Positions 10,565 through 21,956 of a DNA stretch of 64,000 nt are shown here, piece by piece. The stretch's first letter is position 1; every line of letters starts with the position of its first letter. A program made the position numbers and the translations under genes. Source of the DNA: Wyeomyia smithii (Eukaryota > Arthropoda > Insecta > Diptera > Culicidae); assembly GCF_029784165.1 (NCBI RefSeq), contig NC_073696.1:81838220-81902219 (forward strand). Direction: 5' to 3'. The notes under the pieces were generated by a model. The model searched no databases, had not been told where the DNA came from, and saw nothing but the letters and a program-made list of their open reading frames with translations.

Positions 10565-12165
10565 CTTGTGTGGACTTATAACTGCGACCAGATATTAGAT
10601 CTATTTTATATTGCCCAGGTGTTTTCTGTACTCCGCACTTCATATTATTGGCGGTATCACTATTGAAGTAAGTGATACGCTTATCATTCATATCCGTGCT
10701 TGTGTGTAAGCTCTACCTTTCCGTTTCAAGCTTACTACTCTACTGTACCGAGCCTCTGTCCATCCTTACAATATCGCCTAATTATAATTCCCGTTACTAC
10801 TCGTTATTACGTTATTACGTTACTCACACCAGTTTTATTGTAATAAGGCTGTTACAAATTTTATTTTCATTTTGTGTCACCCCCCCCCCCCCCCCCCACC
10901 TTGATCTTGAATATTAGAAGGGGACGAAAAAAAAGCTCATACCGTTTTATTCATTTTATTTGTTTTCCGACAGCATTAATGCTTAATTTAGCAATGAACA
11001 AGTCCAGTGACAGAGAGAGTGTCGTCAAAAGGCAAGCGAAATAGATAATAATAATAATAAAGTGTTATTTTTCAACATTTATTTGAGTGCAAGTTACAAA
11101 CGTCATAACTTGCACACAAACTTTTATCAAGAATATTTCTTTTTTTTCGTCTCGGTGTAATTTATTTTTTGCCACCCCTTTGCTAAGTTTGATAACCTTG
11201 GACATAAAAAGAATTCGAAATTTGTATCAGCCTAACTTATCTTTGTTAGAAGGAGAGTCAACAGAGGTACTGTAGAATTCAGATTGAAGGAAGGGTACGT
11301 GGTGGGAAGCCTGAGAATAAACCCATGCTAAAGTCCTTTGACAACCAAATGGCCTGATTCTACACGCAAAAGTTGGAGTGTGCGTAACCAGATCATTTAT
11401 GAGCGAAATTAGCGCATTTATTGATTAAAATTGGAACTAGTACAACGCATGTGCAGTGGGCATAACGCATTTGATGCTCTAGCGTATTTTGAATGTATTG
11501 CGCAGCTCCAAACCACTACACTTATAAAGCATCAGCCGATGTTCAGAAGGTTGGCATCGTTAAAACAGTGCAACCAGCAATCAATACTGATAAGTTGGGT
11601 ACTGACTCCATTGAAGAAATTATGGTCTGATCGATTCACTTTCATGAATCAGGTCATTTGAGAACATCATTCAATCATTAACAATAAACAAAAACATGAG
11701 ATTAGTCCACAACATTTTGCATTTAATTATGACTCTGGTTTCATTCACATGCATTCGGTTCTGCGTTACTGGCACCAGCGTCAATAACTTCCGCGGCAAC
11801 AAAGCTCGCCATTGCAGTTTCGGTTGCTGACGATTTTTAGGGATGCACGAGCTGTTGATACGCACCGGCTCGCGAAAGTATAGAACGGTTTTTTGAGCGC
11901 CTCGAAACTGATCGTTCGCCCGAAGCCGAAGTTTACCGAGACATTACGATTTTTGTGTATATGATACATATTCTGATTTTGATCTCTGTCAATGTATTCC
12001 TTGTACAACTTTTGCGTTATGCGTATCACGCATTGGTTGTGCGAAGTCAGAGCAAATTCTGTGCGAATTGAAAGGACACATTGGATGATTAAAGCTTGAA
12101 CTTTTGCGTGTACTAAGATTCGCTTACCAAAGCGGACTCTGTAACCTTGCGGCTACGGAGCTCCC
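10565..12165 (-). mobile_element. SINE-b type element, interrupted twice
   Basis: Blocks 10565-10870, 11244-11362 and 12113-12165 are collinear with the uninterrupted copy at 45575-46061, for example CTGCGACCAGA, GTGCTTGTGTGTAA and GCCTGAGAATAAACCCATGC. Relative to that copy there are two insertions: about 10870-11243, which includes an 18-bp C run at 10880-10897, and a MITE at 11363-12110. The tRNA-like head (12165-12113, minus) has also lost a short internal stretch around its B box. The family is unnamed here; Pol III origin is inferred from the A/B-box-like head. Confidence 0.7.
11363..12110. mobile_element. MITE inserted in SINE-b, TA target duplication
   Basis: The ends CACGCAAAAGTT (11363-11374) and AACTTTTGCGTG (12099-12110) are perfect 12-bp inverted repeats, flanked by TA at 11361-11362 and 12111-12112. 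Removing the element rejoins TTCTA and CTAAGATTCG exactly as in the empty site of the paralogous copy near 45995. It is 748 bp with no convincing transposase frame. The TA duplication suggests a Tc1-mariner-type relative. Confidence 0.8.
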
Positions 12166-13039
12166 TTCATAATAACCATACACTACATTTGAAGTATCAA
12201 TATATAAAAAAGTATATTAGATTCGGTCGACCAATAGAACAGTTCTTGAAGCAATTTAGGATCAGTTGCAAATATTTATTCATATTAAATTTTATATGAT
12301 ACTCACTACAAAAGACGATATTAAAGATGGCAATATTCAAAGTGGAGGTATCAGAAATTGATGTGTCAAAAGTGGAAGTACTGTACTAGAGTCAGAATTA
12401 GAAGTGCCTGTCCTAGAAGTATCAGCAGAATAAACGACAGCACTAGAAGTCTACAAGAAGAATTACTAAACGGGAAGCTTGAAAGTAATAGAATTCGCAT
12501 TGACAAACTGGCACTCGTAGGCTCAAATCTTAGTAGATTCAGACCATTTGGTGCCAAAGGACTCATGATAAAGTTATTTTAAGGATCCACACAAACCCTT
12601 CCATTCGTTGTTTTGCTTTCGTCTCGATTAGACGCAAATTGTTTATCTCCGTGTGATTCGTAAAATAACAATACACGAGTTATCGTACGGGTGTTTTTTA
12701 TTCGATCATTTCTTGTGCTGTGCGATAACAATAGTCTGCAATATATCGGCAGAAACATCTTCTGCACACTGGTAGGGGCAAGCTACCCCGCCAGTGAACT
12801 GATACGCAGCTGATATATCAGCAAGAACAATTCTCCCGCACCGCTGTTACCCCGCTAGCAGCACGGACCACCATACGATCGAGCGAGTGGAAGTCAACTA
12901 CAAGTGGCATCTACAAGGTCACGTGTAAGAACGGCCACTGTGTCACAACACGAAGCTGGATCGTCATTGTTTGTTCTGCGGAGACACTCGATTGATCCTA
13001 CTATCAGCCGTGAGGTCGTGACTTAGACGTTCGGTGAAG

Positions 13040-13200
13040 TATTCACTTTAGATTTTTTATCATTATTATTAATATATTACTATCAATATTATTATTAATA
13101 ATATTATTATTATTGTTATTATTATTATAATTTTTAATATTATTATTATTATTACTATTATTAATATTATTAATATTGTTATTAGAATAAGTATTACTGT
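13040..13200. repeat. (TTA)n/(ATT)n low-complexity tract
   Basis: Imperfect TTA/ATT repeats fill this stretch of the copy B 5' UTR. A run of 14 C follows at 13269-13282, shortly before the ORF1 start. Copy A lacks both, so they probably grew after or during insertion. Confidence 0.85.
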
Positions 13201-13333
13201 CTTTTTTTTATTTTGATCCATTGTAGTTTGAAAAATTGTTTTTAAAATTTAATATCAACTACTTGTTGCCCCCCCCCCCCCCACATTCGAATACTTTTCG
13301 CTTGTGTGCGGTAGAGCGTAACGCTCCCGCAAA

Positions 13334-14725
13334 ATGGACGACATGCAGGTGCAACTTTTCCTGGATGTGGAAACAAATGGGGAAGAAATTGAAATTTACC
13401 CCAGCAGTTCTCCCTTACCTTCCCCTGTACCACCCCCGCTACCTAGCCCCGTACCATGGGTACCGGAAATACGGGTAAAAGCTTACCCAGATGCCGCTAG
13501 CGGTCCCTACGTTGTTTACTTCCGGCCCATAAAAAAACCTTTGAATATAATTCAAATAGGCAAAGACCTGGCAAAACAGTTTTCGGCCGTAACCGAGATT
13601 ACGAAGGTGAGGCCGAACAAACTGCGAGTTGTCGTGAGTAGCTTGAAGCAAGCAAACGAAATTGCTAGCTACGAGCTCTTTACAAGGGAGTACCGCGTGT
13701 ACATCCCTGCCAAGGACGTGGAGATCGACGTTGTGGTTACCGAAGGAAGCCTCACGGTCGATGACATTTTGCGTCACGGGGTTGGCTGCTTCAAGAACCC
13801 CCTGATTCAAGATGTAAAGATACTGGATGTCAAGCAATTGCATTCAGTATCCATCGAAGAAGGGAAGAAGAAATTCTACCCTTCGGATTCCTTCCGTGTA
13901 ACATTCGCCGGATCCGCACTGCCGAACTACATCTCTTTGGACAGGGTTCGTCTGCCTGTACGCCTGTTCGTACCGCGAGTCATGCATTGCCAAAACTGCA
14001 AGCAGTTAGGTCATACAGCCACCTACTGCTGCAACAAGGCACGCTGCAGCAAGTGCGGAGGCAATCATGCTGAGACCGCTTGCAGTGAGGATACTGAAAA
14101 GTGTCTTTACTGCGAGGGAACTCGGCATGACCTTTCGGCGTGTCCCGCGTACAAACAGCGCGAGGAAAAAATTAAGCGTTCCCTTAAGGAACGATCAAAG
14201 CGCTCTTTTGCAGAAATGCTTAAGAGGGCTGAGCCACCCTCGACAGGAAACATCTTTTTCTTTTTGCCAACCGATGAGGGTACATCTGACGTTCCCGTCG
14301 AAGGGTGTTCTTATGCCTTGCCAGAGGGATCTAGGAAGAGGAGAATGCTCAACTCTCCTAATCTTTCTCGCAAAGGTCGTAAGATAACCCCTAGCGGAAT
14401 GACCAATAAGACAACACAAAAAGGAAGCGGTGAAGAAAAACCGAAGCAAGTACCACCCGGTTTTAAATTAAAATCAAACCAGGAGTACCCACTGCTTCCT
14501 GGGGCACCAAAAACCCCTCGTGCCCCCTATTCTCGATCAGAAGACATAAAAGAAATAGGGTTCATAAAATTCTCTGATATTGTGGACTGGATATTTAAAA
14601 CATTCAACATACCAGATCCCCTTCAAAACATTCTTCTTGCCCTTCTCCCTACAGTGAAAACCTTTTTGAAGCAACTCACAGCAACTTGGCCCCTCATTTC
14701 AGCTATCGTATCTTTCGATGACTAA
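13334..14725 (+). CDS. I-clade ORF1 nucleic-acid-binding protein (copy B)
   Basis: An intact 463-codon frame from ATG 13334. It has a proline-rich N-terminal segment and three CCHC knuckles at about residues 218-282 (QNCKQLGHTATYC, SKCGGNHAETAC, LYCEGTRHDLSAC), followed by a basic tail. It shares the segment order of the copy A ORF1, including VYFRP, YRVYIPA, GVGCFKNP and DSFRVTF. The expected role is binding of element RNA in the retrotransposition particle. Its stop lies within the ATGACTAA overlap that also contains the ORF2 start. The N-terminus precedes the conserved block by roughly 50 residues and differs from copy A. Confidence 0.88.
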   Translation: MDDMQVQLFLDVETNGEEIEIYPSSSPLPSPVPPPLPSPVPWVPEIRVKAYPDAASGPYVVYFRPIKKPLNIIQIGKDLAKQFSAVTEITKVRPNKLRVVVSSLKQANEIASYELFTREYRVYIPAKDVEIDVVVTEGSLTVDDILRHGVGCFKNPLIQDVKILDVKQLHSVSIEEGKKKFYPSDSFRVTFAGSALPNYISLDRVRLPVRLFVPRVMHCQNCKQLGHTATYCCNKARCSKCGGNHAETACSEDTEKCLYCEGTRHDLSACPAYKQREEKIKRSLKERSKRSFAEMLKRAEPPSTGNIFFFLPTDEGTSDVPVEGCSYALPEGSRKRRMLNSPNLSRKGRKITPSGMTNKTTQKGSGEEKPKQVPPGFKLKSNQEYPLLPGAPKTPRAPYSRSEDIKEIGFIKFSDIVDWIFKTFNIPDPLQNILLALLPTVKTFLKQLTATWPLISAIVSFDD

Positions 14726-17700
14726 TACGTCGAAAGAGGTTAGGAATTTTGTGGAACTGCAGAAGTATCATCCCCAAATTCGATTTATTTTCACATTTGA
14801 TAAACACATACAATTGTGATGCGTTCGCGCTCTGTGAAACTTTTCTCAATTCAAATGACCAACTTAATTTCCACGATTTCAACATCATTCGTCGAGATCG
14901 AGACTCACACGGTGGAGGGGTACTTTTAGGGATCAAAAAGTGCTATTCTTTTTTCAGAATCGACCTCCCCTCGATCTCGAATATTGAAGTTGTTGCCATT
15001 CCAACGAATATGAATTGAAAAGACCTGTGCCTTGTTTCGTTATATATTCCCCCATCCGCGCGGATTGAACAGAACCAACTCCTTGATATAGCAGAATTGC
15101 TTCCCGCACCTTTTTTGATTTTGGGAGATTTTAACTCTCACTGTTCGCTATGGGGGTCGCTGTACGACGACAACCGATCTTCTTTAATCTGTAACTTGAT
15201 CGACGACTTCAATATGACAGTTTTGAATACTGGGGAAGCGACACGTGTACCTAATCCTCCAGCACGTGAAAGCGTGCTTGACCTATCCCTCTGCTCGACA
15301 TCACTAGCGTTAGATTGCCAGTGGAAAGTAATCAACGATCCCCACGGTAGTGATCATCTTCCAATCGTTATATCAATTGCTAATGGTTCAACTCACCCGA
15401 ACCCAATCAATATTTCCTACGACCTTACGTTATGAGTCTATTATAGCGGAATCTATCGAGACTCACGGGGAACCTCCTCCGGAGGAAGAATACGCGTTCT
15501 TAGCTGGCTTGATAATCGACGCCGTGACTCAAGCTCAGACAAAACCGATACCTGAGGTAACGATTAGACAGCGCCCTCCCAACAAATGGTGGGACAAAGA
15601 GTGCTCTGAGCTGTACGCGCGAAGGTCCGCGGCGTATAAGGACTACCGCGAGTACGGCACTGTCAACCTACTTCGAAAGTACGAGGCACTGGGCAGGCAG
15701 ATGAAGAGCTTAGTAAAGGCGAAAAAACGCGGATACTGGCGGCGGTTCGTAAACGCGTTATCGAGGGAAACAGCGATGAGCACTCTTTGGGATACCGCCA
15801 GGCGCATGCGGAACCGTGACGTTTCGAATGAGAGTGAGGAGTATTCAGATCGCTGGATACTCGATTTTGCCAAAAAGGTCTGTCCGGACTCTGTACCGGA
15901 ACATAAAACCTTTCGCGACGCGTTTATAGTAACTACGGAAGAGCCTCCATTTTCGATGTTGGAATTTTCAATGGCTCTCCTGTCGTGCAACAATAAGGCT
16001 CCAGGGTTAGATAGAATAAAATTCAACCTGTTGAAGAATCTACCCGACTCTGCAAAAAGACGCTTGTTGAATTTGTTCAACAAGTTTCTTGAGCTAAATA
16101 TTGTTCCGCATGACTGGAGGGAGGTAAAAGTCATTGCTATTCGGAAACCCGGGAAACCTGCCTCTGATCACAATTCATATAGGCCGATTGCGATGCTCTC
16201 TTGCCTCCGGAAATTAATGGAGAAAATGATCCTCTTACGGTTAGACAAATGGGTCGAAACAAACTGTTTACTTTCAGATACTCAATTTGGCTTTCGCCGG
16301 GGCAAAGGGACGAACGATTGCCTAGCGTTGCTTTCTACTGAAATTCAACTCGCATTTGCTCGAAAATAGCAAATGGCTTCTGCGTTCTTGGATATAAAGG
16401 GGGCTTTTGACTCTGTCTCTGTAGAAGTTTTAAGCGCGAAACTTCATTCGCAGGGACTTTCACCAAATTTGAATAACTTTTTGCTCAATTTGTTGTCAGA
16501 AAAGCATATGAATTTCTCACATGGCGATTCGACAACTTCCCGAATTAGTTACATGGGCCTTCCCCAGGGCTCATGTTTAAGCCCTCTCTTATATAATTTT
16601 TACGTCAATGACATCGATAAGTGTCTTGCAAATTCATGCACGCTACGGCAACTTGCAGACGATAGCGTTGTATCCATTACTGGAAGCGAGGCTAACGATC
16701 TGCAAGGACCATTGCAAGATACCTTAGACAATTTGTCTGAATGGGCTCTTAAGCTGGGTATCGAATTCTCTCCGGAGAAAACTGAGCTGGTCGTTTTTCC
16801 TAGGAAGCATAACCCAGCTCAGCTGCAGCTCCTACTAACGGGTAAAACAATCACTCAGGTTTTAGTCGCTAAATATCTCGGGGTATGGTTCGACTCTAAA
16901 TACACCTGGGCTTGCCATATTAGGTATCTGACACGAAAATGCCAACAGAGGATTAATTTTCTTCGTACGATTACCGGAACCTGGTGGGGAGCCCACCCAG
17001 GAGACCTTCTAAGGCTTTACCAAACAACGATGTTGTCTGTAATTGAGTACGGATGTTTCTGCTTCCGCTCCGCAGCAAGCACACATTTGATCAAACTGGA
17101 ACGAATACAATATCGTTGTTTGCGTATTGCCTTAGGTTGCATGCAGTCGACCCATACGATGAGTCTTGAAGTGCTAGCGGGTATTCTTCCGTTGAAACAT
17201 CGTTTTTGGAATCTCTCTTACCGGTTGCTAATTCGATGCACAGTTATGAACCCATTAGTAATTGAAAATTTCGAGAGGTTGGTCGACCTTCAATCTCAAT
17301 CCAGATTTATGACTTTATATTTTGACTATGTGGCTCAAGATATTAATCCTTCTTCATACGATCCCTCCAATGTCGCACTTTTAGATACTTCTAATGATGC
17401 TATATTCTTCGACACCACCATGAAACAAGACATTTCTGGTATCCCGGATCAATGGCGACCCCAAGAGATCCCTAAATTTTTTTCCAATAAGTTTAAACAT
17501 GTTAGTTATGATAAAAGGTTTTACACTGACGGATCTAATCTAGATGAGTCCACTGGCTTCGGTGTTTTCCACGAAAATTTTACCGCCTCCTACAAACTCG
17601 ATGCTCCTGCTTCCGTGTACGTCGCAGAACTTGCTGCCATTCAGTACTCTCTTGGGATCATCGAAACCCTGCCCATAGACCACTACTTCATCTTCACAGA

Positions 17701-18340
17701 CAGTCTCAGTGCCATTGAGGCTCTGCGATCGATGAAGACTGTGAAGCACACCCCGTATTTCCTGGGGAAAATACGGTGGTTTTTAAGTGCTTTAACAGAT
17801 AAAAATTACCGGGTTACCTTAGCGTGGGTCCCTTCTCATTGTTCCATTCCGGGCAATGAAAAGGCTGACGCTTTAGCTAAGGTGGGTGCTATTGATGGCG
17901 ATATTTATGTAAGACCAATTGCTTATGATGAATTTTATAGCATTTTGCGTCAGAGAACACTCAACAGTTGGCCATCATCATGGAACTCAGATGAACTGGG
18001 ACGGTGGCTACATTCCATTTTTCCTAAGGTATCGACGAAAGCATGGTTCAAGGGGTTGGATGTAGGTCGGGACTTCATTCGCGTGATGTCCAGACTTATG
18101 TCCAATCATTATACGTTAAACACGCATCTCTTTCGTATAGGGCTTGTAGACAGTAATCACTGCGTTTGTGGCGATGGCTACCATGACATCGAGCATGTTG
18201 TTTGGTCGTGTACCGAATACTGTGGTGTTAGGTCTGAGCTTATAGATTCCCTTCGGGCCCGAGGAAAGCAACCGAACGTACCCGTTAGAGACATGACACA
18301 GCTATACGGGTTTATAAAAAATGCTGGCATTAAAATTTGA
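14718..18340 (+). pseudogene. I-clade ORF2: endonuclease, reverse transcriptase, RNase H (copy B, broken)
   Basis: The start codon (14718) overlaps the ORF1 stop. Endonuclease segments lie at 14749-15435 (WNCRSIIPKFD, LGDFNSHCSLWG, GSDHLPIV). The linker and RT start are at 15350-16369 (APGLDRIKFNLLKNLP). The rest of RT, RNase H and the terminal Cys/His cluster occupy 16373-18340 (FLDIKGAFDSV, GLPQGSCLSPLLYNFYVND, LADD at 16652-16663, FYTDGS, TDSLSAIEALRS, WVPSHCSIPGNEKADALAK, CVCGDGYHDIEHVVWSC). Lesions: a frameshift at about 14720-14748, TGA at 15016-15018, a small deletion with frameshift near 15430, and TAG at 16367-16369. The final 655 codons are uninterrupted. Confidence 0.88.
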
Positions 18341-18778
18341 TTTCTTTTATCTATTTGCTAGAATACAATTTCTGTCACAAACTGAAAGAGAATGATACAC
18401 CCAGCTGGAGACACTAAAACGAAGACTCGGCATCTCTATGTTTACGCAGACACCTCAGACCAAAACTGCTCAAACAGAACATCACTGGTTAGCCACGTAC
18501 AAATGAATACATTCTGTTATATAAAATAGTTAAAAAAAAAATTGTAACACCCCTCCTCTCACCTTAAATCCCCACTAGCTCGTAGTCGGCCGCGAGAATA
18601 AAAAAAGGCCTCCCTCTTTTCCCTGCTAATTTAGAATATAAAAAAAAATTACTTAGCTCAGTTAAACATAAATTGTATCGTGCCGTGTCAAATAAACTAA
18701 ACTAATAAAAACAAACCCTTCCCTTCGCACTGAACTCTCTACAGTTCGTCGATGACTTCCTTCTAACAAATTTAGTCA

Positions 18779-19038
18779 ACAACAATATCGCACGCTAGCC
18801 TGGGGGGCTAATGCGGTCTCGATCAACTCGATTAGTTGAGAGAATTCGTTATCGATATTGTTTTCGGCACATTTTGCATGTTGTAGGATAAGTACAACGA
18901 TACACCGTGCCCCAGTGCTGAGTCGAGAAAATTTCCAGCTCGAAAAGTTCCTCGACCTGATCGGGAATCGAACCCGATATCACAACCGTGTGGGAGAGCT
19001 AGCCGACCGACATCGCTAACCACAGAACCACGGGGACC
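18779..19038 (-). mobile_element. tRNA-derived SINE (group a), minus strand, 11-bp TSD
   Basis: In element orientation it begins GGTCCCCGTGG and continues with an A-box-like TGGTTAGCGATG and a B-box-like GGTTCGATTCCCG, then a tRNA-unrelated body. Exact direct repeats AAATTTAGTCA at 18768-18778 and 19039-19049 flank it. It matches the copies at 21291-21559 and 48120-48206. The tRNA-like head implies a Pol III internal promoter. It resembles the mosquito Feilai-type tRNA SINEs in organisation; the exact family is not verified. Confidence 0.85.
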
Positions 19039-19049
19039 AAATTTAGTCA

Positions 19050-21279
19050 CTCTTAGAATAAAACCGGGCAGATGAATGTATACCCATTCTCTTCCGGGTA
19101 TTTTATAGTAGTTGGCGATACTGGAAGGAGGAACGAGGCTCGATACACTAGAACAGTAAGCTTAAAAGGAAGGATGAAAAAAAACATACAAACACAGATG
19201 AATGATAAGCATGTCACATATTCTCAATAAGGACACTGCTGATAATATGAAATACAGAATACTCGAACAAAATAACAATAGATCAACGTTTCGATACTAT
19301 AAGTAGCACTACAAAAAGTGGTAGAAAGTAAGTGACAGCTGCATTACTAGACGTGGCAGTACCAAAAGTGGCAATAGTAGTGGTATTAGTATTAGCAGTA
19401 GCAGCAGAGTGTTTCCGATGATGCTTTCTATATTGATTCATTTCCATGTTTATTTTAAGAATTATTTCATTCGGGTGAATCGGTAGAATGATCGAAAGAA
19501 CATTCTAGGATTATACTACTAAGCCATAATAGAAAACAACATATTATTTGCTATATCCTCAAGTTTAACTCTGCTGCGCCTGTGTTTTGCCTATCGCCCA
19601 AAAATACTTTATCTGCAAAAGACTATTGCCGACAGTACCCGGAATAAAGCTCCGCTGCTGGGTGAACACAATAATGGAAAAATGCAAACGCTCTTCCATT
19701 TCAGCGTTAATTCATTCTGACATTCGACCAATGATGTGTAAATTAATTGGCCGGACCCGCTCTGTGATTTCGTACAATTTGACCATATGCTCTGGCAGCT
19801 AGGACGACAGAACGTCCGACCGCGGCTGGCAAAATTCTGGAGAAGCGAGCCCCACTACAAGCAAGCAACGTTTGATGGATGACAGTTCGGTTTCGGAGAG
19901 GTACCCGCGTTCTGTCCGATGATTTATTTGCTTGTTCGCGACTGACTTTCGATCGATAGCCGTCACCTGGAAACCCAACCAGCTCATTGTCAATCGAATC
20001 GGTGCCGAAATGGGGTCCGAAAGTAAATGTGCAACACTTGTTGAACGCGTTTTTTGATGATTTTATCTTTATATCACATTTGTCATCGGGATTAATTGGT
20101 TCTTGGAAACCTGCGGTCAACATCACCATAGTGGAAGAAACCTTCTTCTACCCATCCCAGACACCTTTTCCGTACCAAAATCGCAGACGAAAACCCGGAG
20201 GAACAGAATGCGTAGGATTATACCTCCCAGCGCCGGAGCACCGTAAAAATGTAATGTGTGAAACTTTCTCACAGATCTCTGCGGGGACATCGTCAACAGC
20301 AGACCGTTGTCTTCTCGAAGCTTCCTCATGACTCATCAATCTAATTCGATAATGAGACATCTCATAAAATAAATTCAACCATAAATTTAAATATTTTTTG
20401 ATCGTTTTGCCGTTTCAATCCATGGTTTATTATTCGATATAAGAAACTCTCCGTTCTGAAGCGAAGTTAATTAAATATGCATGCGCCTGCACGGGTTCCT
20501 ATTCAATCCAATCAAAACGAGTCACGGGCGGGTCTCGCTGGAGCTTGTCTCTTTAAGGTTAGCCACCACAAGCCATCGGTCATCCATCACGAGCCACGAA
20601 ACACGGTGACACAAGTTTTGGATGACAGCAATCACCGATTGATATGTTGGAGGGCGCATGGCATGTTAAGTGTTGATTTTTTAATCTCATGCTCTGTTTT
20701 CAGCGACCACCTACAATGCGAGACATTTTTTTATTGGATTAGCCTGGCTTGTTAGCATTGTAGTTTTGATACTATGAACCCGTTAGATAAGCATCGTAGC
20801 CAATTGAGCTAAATATAGCTCTCATCATTATGCATTATGTGGGTATTAACTTTATGTCGTCACTAACGTTAACGTTTATAGTTTTTTTTTTTTCATTTTT
20901 CTTTCAATCTCCAATCAATTTCTGCTAAAATATTGAACAACTGGTGAGTTGCTACAAAAAAACTATAGACTTAGGGTTAAAAAAATTTACAATAAAACCC
21001 CTTACATAGTAAGTCAGTTTTCGAAATTTTTTTGTACTAACATTGTCCCAACGACTATGTATGGAGCCGTTTGAAAAAGTTCCTGTTTGAAAAACATTTC
21101 TTCTTCAAGTGTACCCACTTTGATTTGTTCATGAAAGTTTTAGGACACGTCTAATTGTCTATCTAAAAACTTATTTTGAAAATAATCTGCGATAACCGAT
21201 TTGTTTTTTAATAAAAAGTGTAAATTTTGAGCAGCTTGTCACTCCTGCTTTCGAGGCTTCCTACAAAATGTGGAGCGTA
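19050..21279. other. Inter-SINE region, no confirmed gene
   Basis: About 2.2 kb between two oppositely oriented SINEs. 19310-19410 is an imperfect AGTRGC-type low-complexity stretch like those at 10430-10530 and 12340-12440. Open frames of 100-130 codons overlap on opposite strands at 19743-20129 (minus) and 19987-20331 (plus); I recognise no domain in either, and both could be chance frames in GC-richer DNA. Confidence 0.4.
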
Positions 21280-21290
21280 GGCTTAAGCTT

Positions 21291-21559
21291 TTTGTGGTCC
21301 CCGTGGCTCTGTGGTTAGCGATGTCGGTCGGCTAGCTCTCCCACACGGTTGTGATATCGGGCTCGATTCCCGATCGAGTCGAGGAACTTTTCGAGCTGGA
21401 AATTTCTTGACTCAGCACTGGGGCACGGTGTATCGTTGTACTTATCCTACACATGCAAAATGTGCCAAAAACAATATCGATAACGAATTCTCTCAACTAA
21501 TCTTAGTTGATCGAGACCGCTATTAGTCCCAAAGCTAAGCGTGCGATATTGTTTGTTTG
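21291..21559 (+). mobile_element. tRNA-derived SINE (group a), plus strand, 11-bp TSD
   Basis: The head GGTCCCCGTGGCTCTGTGG starts at 21296, with A-box-like and B-box-like segments (the B-box region reads CTCGATTCCC). The body matches the copy at 18779-19038 in reverse complement. Direct repeats GGCTTAAGCTT at 21280-21290 and 21560-21570 flank it. A preserved target duplication indicates a relatively young insertion. Confidence 0.85.
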
Positions 21560-21707
21560 GGCTTAAGCTTAAACCCAAATCATTTTAAAAATATGTTTAC
21601 AAACAGCGGGAAGACGGCGGCCTACCATCAAGCATGTTCTTAGACGGAACAGATCTGCCAACTATTCCCGCGCAAAATCTCTAGGGTGTTTGCAGTCGAA
21701 AGGTTAA

Positions 21708-21952
21708 GGCCAAAGCGTATTGAATGCACAAATGGGCGACTTCGAGCCACCATTCGGAATTTCAGAGGCACAAGACTCGGTAACAGTTAATGCGTCACCT
21801 GTGAAAACGCTGTTTTATGTTTACTGCACTGAAGCAAACTTATAATAGCGTTTTCACAGGAAACACACTATCTATTTCCGAGTCTTGTGCTTCTGAAAAT
21901 TCGAAGTGGTGGCTCGAAGTCGACCGATTGTGGATTCAATACCGTTTCACCT
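21708..21952. mobile_element. Foldback MITE flanked by TTAA
   Basis: Arms of about 105 bp (21708-21812 and 21847-21952) pair with some mismatches around a loop of about 35 bp. TTAA occurs at both borders (21704-21707, 21953-21956), as in piggyBac-type insertions. There is no transposase. The piggyBac assignment rests on the TTAA alone and is tentative. Confidence 0.7.
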
Positions 21953-21956
21953 TAAC

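Larger units (their letters stand above)
12603..18710 (+). mobile_element. Full-length I-clade non-LTR retrotransposon, copy B
   Basis: About 6.1 kb on the plus strand, almost the same length as copy A. The flanks share ACAAACCCTTCC at 12591-12602 and 18711-18722 (12 bp exact, 17 bp with one mismatch), a probable target-site duplication. Layout: 5' UTR of about 730 bp, ORF1 13334-14725, ORF2 14718-18340, 3' UTR of about 370 bp with A-rich tracts. Copy B is clearly diverged from copy A, so the two are different families or subfamilies of one clade rather than recent duplicates. ORF2 carries stops and frameshifts. Confidence 0.85.

Noticed and set aside
13269..13282. Poly-C runs (also 10880-10897) as functional signals
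   Set aside because: Homopolymer tracts of this sort are common in the window and vary between paralogous copies; no support for function.
19743..20331. Host gene from overlapping 114-128 codon frames
   Set aside because: The frames overlap on opposite strands, contain no recognised domain, and no splice or start context favours either.
21296..21380. Possible tRNA gene (A and B boxes)
   Set aside because: The tRNA-like head is followed by a tRNA-unrelated body and is bracketed by an 11-bp target duplication; it repeats at 18779-19038. It is a SINE.
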